A stretch of DNA of 64,000 bases from Bidens hawaiensis (lineage: Eukaryota > Streptophyta > Magnoliopsida > Asterales > Asteraceae), in NCBI GenBank assembly GCA_021521415.1, contig JAIQDT010003549.1, forward strand, positions 54,677 to 118,676, in the 5' to 3' direction. This document shows, one piece after another, positions 40,254 to 50,699 of the stretch. The notes under the pieces are model-generated. The model saw only the letters and a list, made by a program, of their open reading frames with translations. It did not search any database and was not told the DNA's origin. Within the stretch, counting starts at the first letter, position 1, and each line of letters starts with the position of its first letter. The position numbers and the translations under genes were made by a program.

Positions 40254-40640
40254 ATGTCACAACTTAAAATCCGAATCAACGACTTGGGTTTATGCATAAC
40301 ACGGCGGAAGACTTAAATAATTTAAATCACACCTTGTCACTTCATAACATCTCACACCAAAACACGTACTAAGACCGTCACTTGCTAGTGCGTGTATAGT
40401 TTTAGCAAATTTCACAACACCGTACTTCATAAAACTTTTCCAAGTATTTTTCACACAAAATATATTAAGTTAAAAATGATAAATACAACCTCTTCCTCTA
40501 GATATTGGTGACAAACCAATCACAAAATTTATCACTTTGACACACCCTTTCTGTATATGGATAGAAAAATTTAGAAGAGTATTTTATGAGTTAGGTTACA
40601 CCCGAAGGCTTCTTTCAATCGATTTTGTATGTAAGAAATA
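40254..40640 (-). repeat. Probable LTR fragment in reverse orientation
   Basis: TGTCACAACTTAAAATCC at 40255, followed by GCGGAAG-type sequence about 50 bp on (ACGGCGGAAGAC), mirrors the layout at 14035-14175 (TGTCACACCCTCAAAATCC then ATGCGGAAGCG). No other end or duplication is visible. Confidence 0.35.
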
Positions 40641-40659
40641 CTTTTATTATTATGAAGTA

Positions 40660-41488
40660 TAGAGGTAGGGTATTAAAAAGAACCAAATACCCTTAAGTAC
40701 CATCCGCGGGTCATAGAGGAGCTCCTCATATACCACCCACGGGACATATGGATCACCCGCATATCACAGTAGAGGAAGAACGTCCTCGTACCATGCGCGG
40801 AAGCATCTTGGCACTCTCAGAAGTCATCCGCAAGACATGACGTTTGCCCGCCAAAATGACCAGAAGGCAATGCCAACGGGACAGCTGTCACCAATTAACT
40901 ACCTTCTAGAAGAATGTCCACGATTGTTACTTGAAGAATACGTGACTCATTTACGAATGAACAAAGGACACCTGGCCAGGTTGTTATAACCGTGCACATG
41001 GCCAGGGTGCAACCCGTCCTATCGTAAGGTGACGCGTGTCCAGGTTGTTATACCCACGCACATGGGACGTATAGCTTAACCTTTCACAGAAGGACACGCG
41101 TCCAAGCAGTTATTAAGGCCTTCTAGAAGAGGACAGCTGGCCCATCATCTTCCTGATATTTCGGCTATAAATACCACGTCAACCTGCATGAGGTATTCAT
41201 TCATTCACTCACAATCATTCTGACTCACTTATACTCTGACTACACTTAGTCTGCTTACTTCAGTACTTTCTCCTTTACGAACGTTACTGATTCTCACACC
41301 GGAGGGTGGTTACAGGAAGACCCCCCTCTTGTCCTTCCTGTAACGAGACTCACGGTGTCTGTTTTGTAGGTTCCAGTCATTAGACTTTGGGAAGTTGTAC
41401 TCATACCGTATTAGTAGTTGTCGTATTTTACCCTGTGGACTCATCGGATCCGGGACCCATACCAGGGGATCGCCTCCGTGTTTCTTCA
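40660..41488 (+). repeat. 5' LTR of the Tat-type gypsy element (left end uncertain)
   Basis: The LTR ends at 41488 (TTCTTCA), directly before a primer-site-like TTGGCG sequence. A classical TATA box (GGCTATAAATACC, 41166-41173) lies inside. Imperfect duplicated segments occur at about 40977-41070 (CCAGGTTGTTAT...GCACATGG twice). I could not identify the left boundary; the 3' LTR lies beyond the window, so no comparison is possible. Confidence 0.55.
41166..41173 (+). promoter_or_regulatory. TATA box of the gypsy LTR
   Basis: TATAAATA in the context GGCTATAAATACC, about 315 bp before the LTR end; transcription would start near 41195-41205. Confidence 0.65.
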
Positions 41489-41506
41489 TTGGCGTCATGC
41501 GTTTTG
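41489..41506 (+). other. Probable primer binding site of the gypsy element
   Basis: TTGGCGTCATGCGTTTTG immediately follows the LTR and resembles the TTGGCGCCGT-type primer sites common in Tat-lineage elements, with mismatches. The tRNA is not identified with certainty. Confidence 0.4.
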
Positions 41507-41549
41507 GTGTTAGAACAACATAAATTTTCGTTGGTTTTCCGGTTCAAGT

Positions 41550-44500
41550 ATGAGTAAACTTCCTGAGGGGCCGACGGGAACTCTTGCACAAACATCACGT
41601 GTCATTAATACTGAAGCACCTGAGGGTTTTCCTTCTAGTATATTTTCACGTAGTACAGCTACTTCTTACGAGCAACTGATGCAACACTTGGTGGTCGTAC
41701 CCTGGAGCGTGTCACTACGCCAACTGGACCGACTCCTACTGATTTAGGACATGTTACGGCTCCAGAAGGCTCTAATCTAGGTGACCTTGGACGAATCATG
41801 AGGGAGACTCACCAAACTCGTTCAGTATTAGATCTGGAAGATGATTCCGGTGATTCTGATATGGCGAGGTCTCATCGTCATAATTTCGGACCCGGCGGAC
41901 TACTGTCTCCGGAAGAATGGTTTCATGCATAACAAGAGAGCCTGAAAGCGGAGTACGAGCGTAGAGTGCGGAATGCACATCTCCACGCTCGTACCCTGAC
42001 TTACGAAAAATCTCCTCGGAGATCTCTTTCTCCTCCTCCAACGGTGAGGGGGAGTCAGATCCGCTACAGTCAGCAAACTGAAAAAGAATTTGTTGAACCA
42101 CGAAGGTTACGCCCCCGTCCTCGCATGGACATGCGGATGCCTTCCCACTTCGATGAGTATGATAGTTATGACTCAACTTATCACCCGGGAGACTACAGTT
42201 TCTACACGGGTGATAGCATGATGAGTTCGAGGGCAAGAAGCAGTCGTCCGCGTGACGTCGTCCGCCATACCGAGTATCACAGCGATGCTGAGGAAGATAT
42301 CACCAAGCCATACCGTCCGACAGCCTTTGCCGAGAAGTCAAAATCTATAGCTAGTATTGAGACAACACCCTTTCCTGTCAACGCTAAGATACCTACAACG
42401 GTCGGTAGATACAATGGCATGACTGATCCAAGCGATCATCTGCAGAACTTCATGGCGGTAGGTGGTGTGAGCGGATGCACGCTCCCCTATTGGTGTTATA
42501 TGTTCGCATTGACACTAACAGGGGCATCGAGGGAATGGTTCGAAAAACTCCCTGATGGTCAAATCTCTAGTTGGGATGATCTGGTGAAAAAATTCTCACA
42601 ACAGTTCAGCCAACAGAAGAATCATACGCGTGACAAATCAGAGATTCTGGATGTTGTCCGCCGGGATAATGAATCCATTGAAGATTTTATTACCAGGTTC
42701 AATGACGAAAGTCTGAACATTGGTGGGATAAGCAAGGATATGCTTCGCGGTGCCTTCCGCAAGAATGTTAAGTGTGACGAGTTAATACGCACACTCACTG
42801 GAAGGGATGGAATGCCAAAGGAGTGGGACGACCTTATGACTGCAGCAAAGTTATTTGCCAACATCGAGAAAATATTGGGGAATAACAGTCCGAAACAAAA
42901 ACTCAAGGTTGAGTTTCAAACTCAACGACCCAATAAACAGGCAAAAGGCCCAATTTGGTCAAGACTTCAGCTGAACACGGAAGCATCAAAACCATTTGAT
43001 GCAAGATCTCTCATTGGCAATAAGAATAAAACAGGACCCTCGAATCGAGGTCCTCACAGATGGACTCCTCTTTCAAAAACTCCTGCTGAAATTCTCACCA
43101 CAGAGAACGTGAACTTCCGGAAGCCACAGCCACTCACAAAGAGGTCGTTCCTTGACGCTAAAAAACATTGTTCGTATCATAATGACATTGGTCACAATAC
43201 GAACGAGTGTAATGCTTTGAAAAGTGAAATTGAGGTGGCTGTGAAGTTCGGGAAACTTGGACACCTGGTGAAAGATGGAAGGCCCGGGACTAGTAAAGCT
43301 CCAATACGGGACAACCAGGGCCCATCCAAAAAGCAAGTCAAGGACTTGAACGTCCATATGATCCAGGGCGGACAAAAGGTGGGAGGAAAGAGAAGAGAAT
43401 CTGATGAAGAGGAATGGAAAAACGAACCGGTGATTTTTCCAAGAGTCAAGGGAGGTCCCAATAACAAGAACCCCCTAATTATCACTGCCGTTTTTGGTCA
43501 TTATCGTTCTCAGTATGTGTTCTTTGACACTGGAAGTACATCAGACATCATGTACGAACAGTGCTTTGAGCAACTGGATGACGAAGATAAAGAAAGGTTA
43601 AAACCCATCCATGCTCCGGTATCAGGATTTGGAGGGGAAATAATGCATCCACGTGGGGTGATTTATTTCCCAGTCACCCTGAGCGATGGAGTTCACTCAA
43701 GGACTGAGGAGGTTGAATTTTTAGTTCTACCTGCAACGTCAAAACATGATATCATCCTGGGGCGAGAAGCAATTGGAGATTTCAATGCTCACCCGTCCAC
43801 AGCTCACGGTGCGGTAGGAGTTCCAACCAGCATCGGCGTAGCAATAATTCATGTCAATCGACATTGCTTCGCTACAGAAAGCTCAAAACCCAGCAAGATT
43901 CCAAAACAATCTCTGAGGACCGAACCGGAGAAATGAGTTTTGAACAAGAAGTTTCCTGATCAAACTGTAACAATTGGACCTGCTATCTCTGAGATAGTAC
44001 AGACTTTCTTGAAACAATTGCTATCAAAAAACATTGACGTCTTCGCATGGCAACCCGCGGACATGAATGGTGTCCCGCCGAGCATTGCGGAGCATAAATT
44101 AAGGGTAAACCCTATGTTTCCACCGGTTGTTCAAAAACAACGTAAGATGGGTCCGGAACAAACAAAAGCAATGAATGAGCAAGTTCAGGACCTCTTACAG
44201 GCTGGAATCATTCGACCAATCCAATATCAGACATGGGTCGCCAATCCGGTTATCGTTCCCAAAAGTAACGGGACATGGCAGATGTGTATAGATTTCAAGG
44301 ATCTAAACAAGGCGTGTCCCAAAAACTGTTATCCATTACCAGAAATAGATCTCAAGGTTGATGCTGTGGCACCATTCAAGTTCAAATGCTTCTTAGACGC
44401 CTACAAAGGCTATCATCAAATCCGCATGGCCGCTGGTGATGAGGATAAAATAGCTTTTCGCACTGATCAAGGCACATTTTGCTACAAAATGATTCCTTTC

Positions 44501-45724
44501 GGATTAAAGAATGCAGTAGCCACATATCAGCGGTTGATGGACGTAGCGTTTAAAAGTCAAATTGGTCGAAATTTGGAGGTTTATATGGACGATCTTGTGA
44601 TCAAGAGTGTTGAGGAAGACTAGATGTTGAGGGACATAGAAGAAACATTTGAAACCCTGAAAAGTAGCAACATGAAGCTGAATCCAGCTAAATGTTTGTT
44701 TGGAATGGAGGAAGGAAAGTTCCTCGGAGTAATTGTCACAGGCGCGGGCTTCAAAGCTAATCCGGATAAAGTCCAAGCTGTAGCCCGCATGCCTTCTCCC
44801 TCCTCCCTTAAAGAAATTCAAACACTCAAATGGTCGTTTGGTTGCTTTGAATCGTTTTTTGGCGAATCATGCAGCCAAATCCTATCCTTTTGTTTCAAAA
44901 CTAAGGAATTGCCTCAGGAAAGCACAATTCAGATGGACCGCGGAAGCGGAACAAGCTTTCTTGGAAGTTAAGAAATGTTTGATGGAATTGCCCACGTTGA
45001 CAGCACCATATGTGGGGGAACCTCTAACGATGTACTTGTCAGCATCAGACATTGCTATCGGGGCTATCCTTCGGACGGATAGAAAAAACGTTCAAACACC
45101 GATTTACTAGGTCAGCAGAACACGGTCAGACCCGGAGACAAGATATTCAATGTCAGAAAAACTTGTCCTAACATTGGTTTATGCTGCCCGACGCCTCCGC
45201 AGGTACTTCCAGGGGCATCCCATCAACGTTTTAACTGGATATTAGCTCAAGAACGTCCTCAGCAAGGCAGAATTGTCTGGGCGATTGGCAAAGTGGGCCA
45301 TTGAGCTAGGTGAACATGCAATAGAATATAAATTTAGGCCAGCAATTAAGGGACAAGTGTTAGCGGACTTTGTCACTGAAGTCCCGCAACATAAAGAGAA
45401 GGAATGTCTGATTGAGCAACAAACCTAAGCACCTCCGGAACTAGGACAGATTTGGTCTTTGTTCACGGACGAGGCTTCAAGCAGTGAGGGATCTGGCGCA
45501 GGCCTCAGGCTAGTCAATCCCGAAGGCCATGAGTTTACATACGCCATAAAGTTAGACTTAAAGAGTACTAACAATGAGGCAGAGTATGAAGCTTTCTTGG
45601 CAGGCTTACGAATAGCCAAAAAGCTTGGCGTTAAACATTTGGAAGCCCGTGTGGATTCCATGTTGATTGTGGGACAGATCAACGGAACATATGAAGCAAA
45701 GAATGACGTAATGGCTTCATATGT
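41550..45724 (+). pseudogene. Tat-lineage Ty3/gypsy gag-pol, 5' part (gag, PR, RT, RNase H, start of second RNase H)
   Basis: Gag starts at 41550, shifts frame near 41690, meets TAA at 41930-41932, and is then open from 41933 to 43936. That stretch holds the gag domain (GASREWFEKLPDGQISSWDD), a CHHC-like finger (CSYHNDIGHNTNEC) and the aspartic protease with FDTGSTSDI. An in-frame TGA at 43934-43936 separates gag-PR from RT. RT carries YPLPEIDLKVD and the active site YMDDLVIKS. Further lesions are TAG at 44621-44623, a frameshift near 44830, TAG at 45108-45110 and two more stops before 45430. From about 45440 a second, archaeal-type RNase H begins (LFTDEASS, TNNEAEYEAFLAG), the hallmark of the Tat lineage. 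It is cut at 45724 by the Copia insertion; pol resumes at 60721. Confidence 0.9.
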
Positions 45725-46293
45725 TGTTTGATCCCCTGATTAACACTCGTTCTAATCAATAACTCAGATCTGATTCAGATCTATATGTTGATATTGATTA
45801 TACGGATCTAACTCTTTTATACCTCAGTTTGATTGTTATATAATATATATATTATCAATATAAGATTAATGTGAAGCTTGAGAGAGAGAATACTTTAAAT
45901 ATTTCTGAATAATGTTAATTCTCTCAAAACTTTAACTTTTTTACAAGTGAACAGTGGTTCACTATATATAGAAGACGATCTGGTTCGCTAACATCCCCTA
46001 GCGAACCAGAGTCCCCTTCGTTAAATAACTTAATTAACTTAACGAACCACCCCCTGATTCGTTAAAATCCCCTAACGAATCAGGAGGGAGTACATTATAA
46101 AGTCCTAGTTCGCTAACATTCCTAGCGAACTAGACCTAACCTTAACGAACTAGTCTTAGTTCGCTAACATTCCTAGCGAACTAGACATGACATAACGAAT
46201 TAGATAAACAAACATTAAATATTACATTAAAATAATCAAATAAACATTTAACGATAATTACAAAGACTCGAGACGCAAAACCGTGCACTAACA
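45725..46293 (-). repeat. 3' LTR of the Copia element (569 bp)
   Basis: On the minus strand it starts TGTTAGTGCACGG and ends GGGGATCAAACA. It carries TATATATA at 45963-45970 and four hairpin-forming inverted repeats at 45979-46184. Confidence 0.92.
45979..46184. repeat. Four TTCG[C/T]TA hairpins in the Copia 3' LTR
   Basis: Perfect inverted repeats with 7-8 base loops: 45979-46010 (arm TCTGGTTCGCTA), 46053-46084 (arm CCTGATTCGTTA), 46105-46133 (arm CTAGTTCGCTA), 46157-46183 (arm TAGTTCGCTA). Loops read ACATCCCC, AAATCCCC, ACATTCC and ACATTCC. The outer arm bases differ between hairpins but stay paired within each. They lie on the 5' side of the TATA box in minus-strand orientation, that is in U3. 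Confidence 0.9.
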
Positions 46294-46305
46294 GACACCC
46301 CCTCG
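46294..46305 (-). other. Polypurine tract of the Copia element
   Basis: On the minus strand CGAGGGGGTGTC lies directly before the 3' LTR. The purine run is broken by TGT/C near its end. Confidence 0.65.
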
Positions 46306-46509
46306 TCTTGAGCTCTTTGTCTTTAACTTATTTGAAACGCTTTGTCTGCCAATCTCTGCAACTATGAATCCCGTGCTCATGGCATACACGAACAACACGT
46401 TGGAATTGCATAGCCAGGTCGTAATCTTCTTGGCGTTCAAACAAAATTTGCTTCCTGTATAGCACGTCATTGTCTGTCTCTGATAAATTAACCAACCACA
46501 TCGGGTCGA

Positions 46510-49281
46510 TTATCTTGATGAGCTCAGTCTGTAGTCCTCGACCACAAACAATAACGGCCTCGCCAGTACGATTGTCGTAGTACCAACGGTTGAAAGCCAG
46601 ATAAATATCTTGGGCATTGTCTTCACAGGAACTCTTTTCATTGTCTTTGGTGGCTTCACTTTCAAAACAAGTTTCTTCCAGCCAGTCCTCGGATCAGTCT
46701 CATCAGTACGTTTACGTCTTGGGACCTGGGGCTTGAAGAACTTGAAGCCATGATTGACCTTGAACAGTAAGTGTTGATGAAACCACTCAGCAGTTCGGTT
46801 GCCCCCACGATTGATAAATGGACGTCTCGCGAGGGTGCGTACATCCCAACGCGGTAATGTTAACACATCCATTATCCTCTCGTAATATTGCACACCTTTT
46901 TCCCATTTCACAATACATACCTTCAGGTCTGAATCATAGAGCCAGGAGACAATGTCACCATGTACCTTAGAAACTGTCTTGAAGGTAGTCATTTGATTTG
47001 CCTCAATCCAAGCAGCAGCTGTATCCTTTCTTTCTTTATCTACATACCGAAAAGCACTGATGATCTTACCCACTTTCGGGTGTTTGAACCATCTTTCAAT
47101 GTCATCATCAGTCACTTCTTTGAGTGAAGGAACCGTTCGCTGCACAATCTTCTCCAAATCGTCCTCAGTTTCTTTAATTACGTCTTCATGAAATACCGGA
47201 GCACCTTGATCAACATTTGCGTGTTGATACAAGTCCGGGTACTCTTCAGCAGTAACATCCTCCATTTCAATCTCTTCGTTCTCATAAATAAAGTCCGTAT
47301 TCATAAATAACAGATCATCTTCCATTTCTTCCTCATTGATCACTTCGACATCGGGCTCAGTCTCTAATGTAGTCAGCTGATCGTCATTTAGCCCAAGTAG
47401 AATAGAGATCTGCTCCTTTGTCAAAGATCTAACCACAAACTCACCAATCTGTATCTCATCTCTGTTCACCATACTTCTAACTATCCCCAATTCATCAATA
47501 AATATTACCATGTTAGCCTCAATCATCTCTATCGGCTTGGACACTGTTGGATCTTGAAATGAAATTATCTGTTTGTTTGAATCATCAGCGCCACTCACCC
47601 CAGCACCAGAGGATGAACCATGTGATTGTTTAGGCTCACCTCCTGCATCAGACTCGTCAGGATCATCATCATCATTTTTGAGTTTTTTGAGGGCATCATC
47701 TTTACAAGTTAATTGTAAAATTAACTCATCTTGTTCTTTCAATTTCACCCCCTGAGACTCAACAATCGCACGCAACGACTTGGTCTCCTTCTGACAAAAC
47801 GAAATGTAACTCATCATTTTTCTTTGATTCTCCATGAGTCGTTCTTGATTGAGTCGGTCAGCTGCCATTTGGTTTTCATATAAGTGTAACAGATTAAGCA
47901 GCATTTCTGTTTGACGTCCAGGTGACAAATTGTATACAGATGGATGAACTGGTTGAATAGGACCCTGAGGCCGAGTGATTCTCATGAAAGAGACATCACT
48001 AGGCAGAGTTGGAGGAAATGTAGTTGTTGGCAGAGGTGAAGGTCCCATTGTAGTGGTGGAAGAAACAGTTGACAACACAGCTGGAGGCCTCGGCATCTCG
48101 GTCAACGCCGTTTGAGGAATCAAGCCGAGCCTCTCATGTGACACCATCGTCGTTGTTAAAGTGAGCATCGGGGTGCTAGTAGTTAGCGGCACCGCCGAGC
48201 TTTGTGTAGTTGATTGACGAGGTGGTGGTGCACCAATAATTACACCAGCCCCAGAGGACACACGGGGCTTCTTAGGTGGCTCATTAGTAGCTACAGCCTT
48301 ACCCTTTCGTTTTCGTTCTTGCTGAGCTTTTATGGTGGCAGCTAGAGCAGCATCAACTGCATCTTGTTGTTCTTTCAGAGCTCGCTCACCAGCTCCATCA
48401 TCACCATCGTTACCATCATCATCCCCACCATCATTGTTCCCACCTTCTCCCCCTTCACTCTCGGAATCTGAGTCATCATGGATCCAGCGCTCATTAGGAG
48501 GACATACATAATCAGGGTTGATTATATGACCAATCATCCTTTTGTCCTGTGGCTTATCCTTCCGATAAATCAACATCCGCTGCACCGTTTCAGCTTTCAT
48601 ATGTTCCATATCAAGAACGTCATTCACCAACGATCGATCAATCACCAAATCCGGTATCAAATCTTGAATAATTAATTGTAGAAAGCGTGGATACATCAAG
48701 AACTTCTTTGTCGGTAGAGTTTGCTGAACTTGGTCTTTCAAATGATCAAAGATGAGTTCTGAATAGTTGAATGGCTTGTTCAGGATTAAAGCAGCAAATG
48801 CCGATTGTAGGCTCAGTCTACATTCATCGAAACCACCGCGACGTCCACTCAAGCAATGAAGCAAGACATGCAACAAGTACTTGTAAGGTGGACATAAACC
48901 ATTCTTGTTCAACATGGACCGACGAATATCACCCCCATAATTTAATCTTGTGAATAGACACCGAACCAGCGTCCTGTTAAATTCACTTGGGTAATCGTCA
49001 CTGTCGTCAAACTGAAGTACCCGACGAATGACCTCTACATCAATCGTGATCGGAAGTTGATTAATTGTAGCTTTAACCCAATTACTTTCCTCAACATATA
49101 TCGCCGTGTTCCAGAACTGTCTGATTAAACTAAGATACACCTTAGGTTTAGCAGTGATTGCATAATGTATATTTGAACGGCGTAAGAAATTCAACATCGC
49201 TCCGAACGTCCTTAAATCAGCCACATCATGATCAACATAAGCACAGATGTTGTGCTTCTTATCAAACGGTAATAAGACCAT
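46510..49281 (-). CDS. Extra ORF of the Copia element, 923 codons, function unknown
   Basis: This is the longest open frame in the window, in the place of the sirevirus envelope-like gene. The N-terminal about 265 residues are a compact, conserved-looking domain (LIRQFWNTA, LLHVLLHCLSGRRGGFDE, KKFLMYPRFLQLIIQDLIPD) of a type abundant in composite-family retroelements. Then follow an acidic Gly/Asp-rich stretch (about 280-300), a basic RKRKGK segment, a long Ser/Thr/Pro-rich linker, a coiled helix (about 480-540) and a C-terminal domain (DDIERWFKHPKVGKII, RWDVRTLARRPFINRGG). I see no signal peptide or transmembrane segment, so an envelope role has no support. The ancestral start is probably ATG at 49341, cut off by TAA at 49291-49293. 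The natural C-terminus probably lay in another frame ending near 46328, lost by a frameshift at about 46600-46640. Confidence 0.75.
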   Translation of the reverse strand: MVLLPFDKKHNICAYVDHDVADLRTFGAMLNFLRRSNIHYAITAKPKVYLSLIRQFWNTAIYVEESNWVKATINQLPITIDVEVIRRVLQFDDSDDYPSEFNRTLVRCLFTRLNYGGDIRRSMLNKNGLCPPYKYLLHVLLHCLSGRRGGFDECRLSLQSAFAALILNKPFNYSELIFDHLKDQVQQTLPTKKFLMYPRFLQLIIQDLIPDLVIDRSLVNDVLDMEHMKAETVQRMLIYRKDKPQDKRMIGHIINPDYVCPPNERWIHDDSDSESEGGEGGNNDGGDDDGNDGDDGAGERALKEQQDAVDAALAATIKAQQERKRKGKAVATNEPPKKPRVSSGAGVIIGAPPPRQSTTQSSAVPLTTSTPMLTLTTTMVSHERLGLIPQTALTEMPRPPAVLSTVSSTTTMGPSPLPTTTFPPTLPSDVSFMRITRPQGPIQPVHPSVYNLSPGRQTEMLLNLLHLYENQMAADRLNQERLMENQRKMMSYISFCQKETKSLRAIVESQGVKLKEQDELILQLTCKDDALKKLKNDDDDPDESDAGGEPKQSHGSSSGAGVSGADDSNKQIISFQDPTVSKPIEMIEANMVIFIDELGIVRSMVNRDEIQIGEFVVRSLTKEQISILLGLNDDQLTTLETEPDVEVINEEEMEDDLLFMNTDFIYENEEIEMEDVTAEEYPDLYQHANVDQGAPVFHEDVIKETEDDLEKIVQRTVPSLKEVTDDDIERWFKHPKVGKIISAFRYVDKERKDTAAAWIEANQMTTFKTVSKVHGDIVSWLYDSDLKVCIVKWEKGVQYYERIMDVLTLPRWDVRTLARRPFINRGGNRTAEWFHQHLLFKVNHGFKFFKPQVPRRKRTDETDPRTGWKKLVLKVKPPKTMKRVPVKTMPKIFIWLSTVGTTTIVLARPLLFVVEDYRLSSSR

Positions 49282-49494
49282 TTCAGCTTTTTATGGTGGT
49301 TGAACTTGTGGTTGTTCCTGTGGTTGTTCTTGTTCAGCCATGATTTACTGTATAAATAACACGTATATGAGAATAGAGATCACCGTATATATTCAAAAGA
49401 TAAATGTATTTACTCTAGTTACGCATATTCGACGATTTAAAACCTTTGATTAAATTAATTGAATATTCAATTTAGTTAATTAATTTATAAAATT

Positions 49495-49498
<4 letters not shown>

Positions 49499-49530
<32 letters not shown>
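49499..49530. promoter_or_regulatory. (AT)n tract upstream of the extra ORF
   Basis: A run of about 15 AT dinucleotides lies 160-190 bp upstream of the probable ATG at 49341. It is directly next to a TTCGTTA-type array (49540-49790), the same order (array, TATA-like tract, transcribed region) as in the LTR. It could act as an internal promoter; this is inference. Confidence 0.35.
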
Positions 49531-49531
<1 letters not shown>

Positions 49532-49539
49532 ATTCTCAT

Positions 49540-49790
49540 TCGTTAACAATCATCCTGATTCGTTATACAAAGATAACGAATCAGGCTATTCGCTATCAAG
49601 TAAATTACTTAACGAACTAGACCTAGCGAATCACTAATTAAGTTAACGAACTTAACTCTAGTTCGTTATATTTTAAGCGAATCAAATTCTGATTCGTACT
49701 ACGTCTTATTCGCTAAGCTAGTTCGTATGAAATCTTAACGAATTGGACACGAAACAGTTCCAATTCGCTAAGACTAACGAATGGTCAAAA
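49540..49790. repeat. TTCGTTA/TTCGCTA array upstream of the extra ORF
   Basis: About fifteen copies in both orientations. It includes a perfect 13-bp hairpin at 49554-49585 (arm CCTGATTCGTTAT, loop ACAAAG), whose arm is the same as LTR hairpin 2 plus one base, and an imperfect one at 49735-49771 (TTAACGAATTGG against CCAATTCGCTAA). Confidence 0.88.
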
Positions 49791-50339
49791 TTATGACTTT
49801 TTCTTTAACTCCACTAAGTCAAAGTCAAAATTATCAAGAACAATAATAGTCAACATAGTAACCCAGATTCAATTTGGCCATAACCATCATTGAACCAACA
49901 CGATAATCAACTCGTTGAGCTCGGAAACACATTGGTAAATGTAGGTGAATGAGATTGAGACTCATTACCTAAGTGTACTAATGATCAACGAACCAACAGT
50001 AACCATCAAGAACACACAATCATAATTAACCCAGCAAACAATAATCAAAAGATGATTAGAGTCCACCAAGGGTATCGGAAAGAGATTCCGATCAAAATTA
50101 TATCAAAATCAGACAATTAAAAACATAAATTATACACAAAATGGTTTCAGAAGTTTAAAACCCTTAAACCTCTAAAATTACATAATTAAACAATCAAATC
50201 AATGTCATTGTTGACGAAAATGATATCGCCAAAGACATGTATACCTTAGACACTCAAATTAATCTTTGAAATGTTCAAACACAAAGATCGAAAATATCAG
50301 AGAGAATTTGAACAGTTTCTTAAAAATGAAGAAAGAAGA

Positions 50340-50690
50340 CGAACAGTGAAATGCTTATTCGTTATCTTGTCTTATATAGCGATTCACGAAACCCTAGGTA
50401 CAGCTTGCACGAATCAGACGATTCGTTTAACTTTAAAGGTTAGCGAATTAGTCCGTTCGCTAACTCAATTCGTTACCTTATGTTAGCGAAGCACAATGTG
50501 ATTCATTAAATTAAAGATAGCGAATCAAGACACGATTCGTGTCATGATTCGTTAAATATGTATAATGAAGGGATGATTCGTTACAGAGTGCGGAAGCGAA
50601 TTAGGTTAGCGAACCAGATGCTAGTTCGCTATGGAATCACCTAGTTCGTTATCCATAAATAACGAATGGATTTTAACGAATTAAACCCTT
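50340..50690. repeat. Second TTCGTTA/TTCGCTA array in the pol-extra ORF gap
   Basis: Roughly fifteen copies of TTCGTTA, TTCGCTA or their complements at irregular spacing, separated from the 49540-49790 array by about 550 bp of AT-rich DNA with few copies. Confidence 0.85.
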
Positions 50691-50699
50691 TTTATTTAA

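Noticed and set aside
41550..45724. Endogenous plant pararetrovirus (caulimovirid) instead of a retrotransposon
   Set aside because: There is an integrase with HHCC and DDE motifs, a Tat-type second RNase H, a real LTR with TATA and primer site, and no movement protein.
46662..46844. Short open frames on either strand overlapping the Copia and gypsy coding regions
   Set aside because: They lie in other frames of well-supported polyproteins, lack motifs, and are expected shadows.
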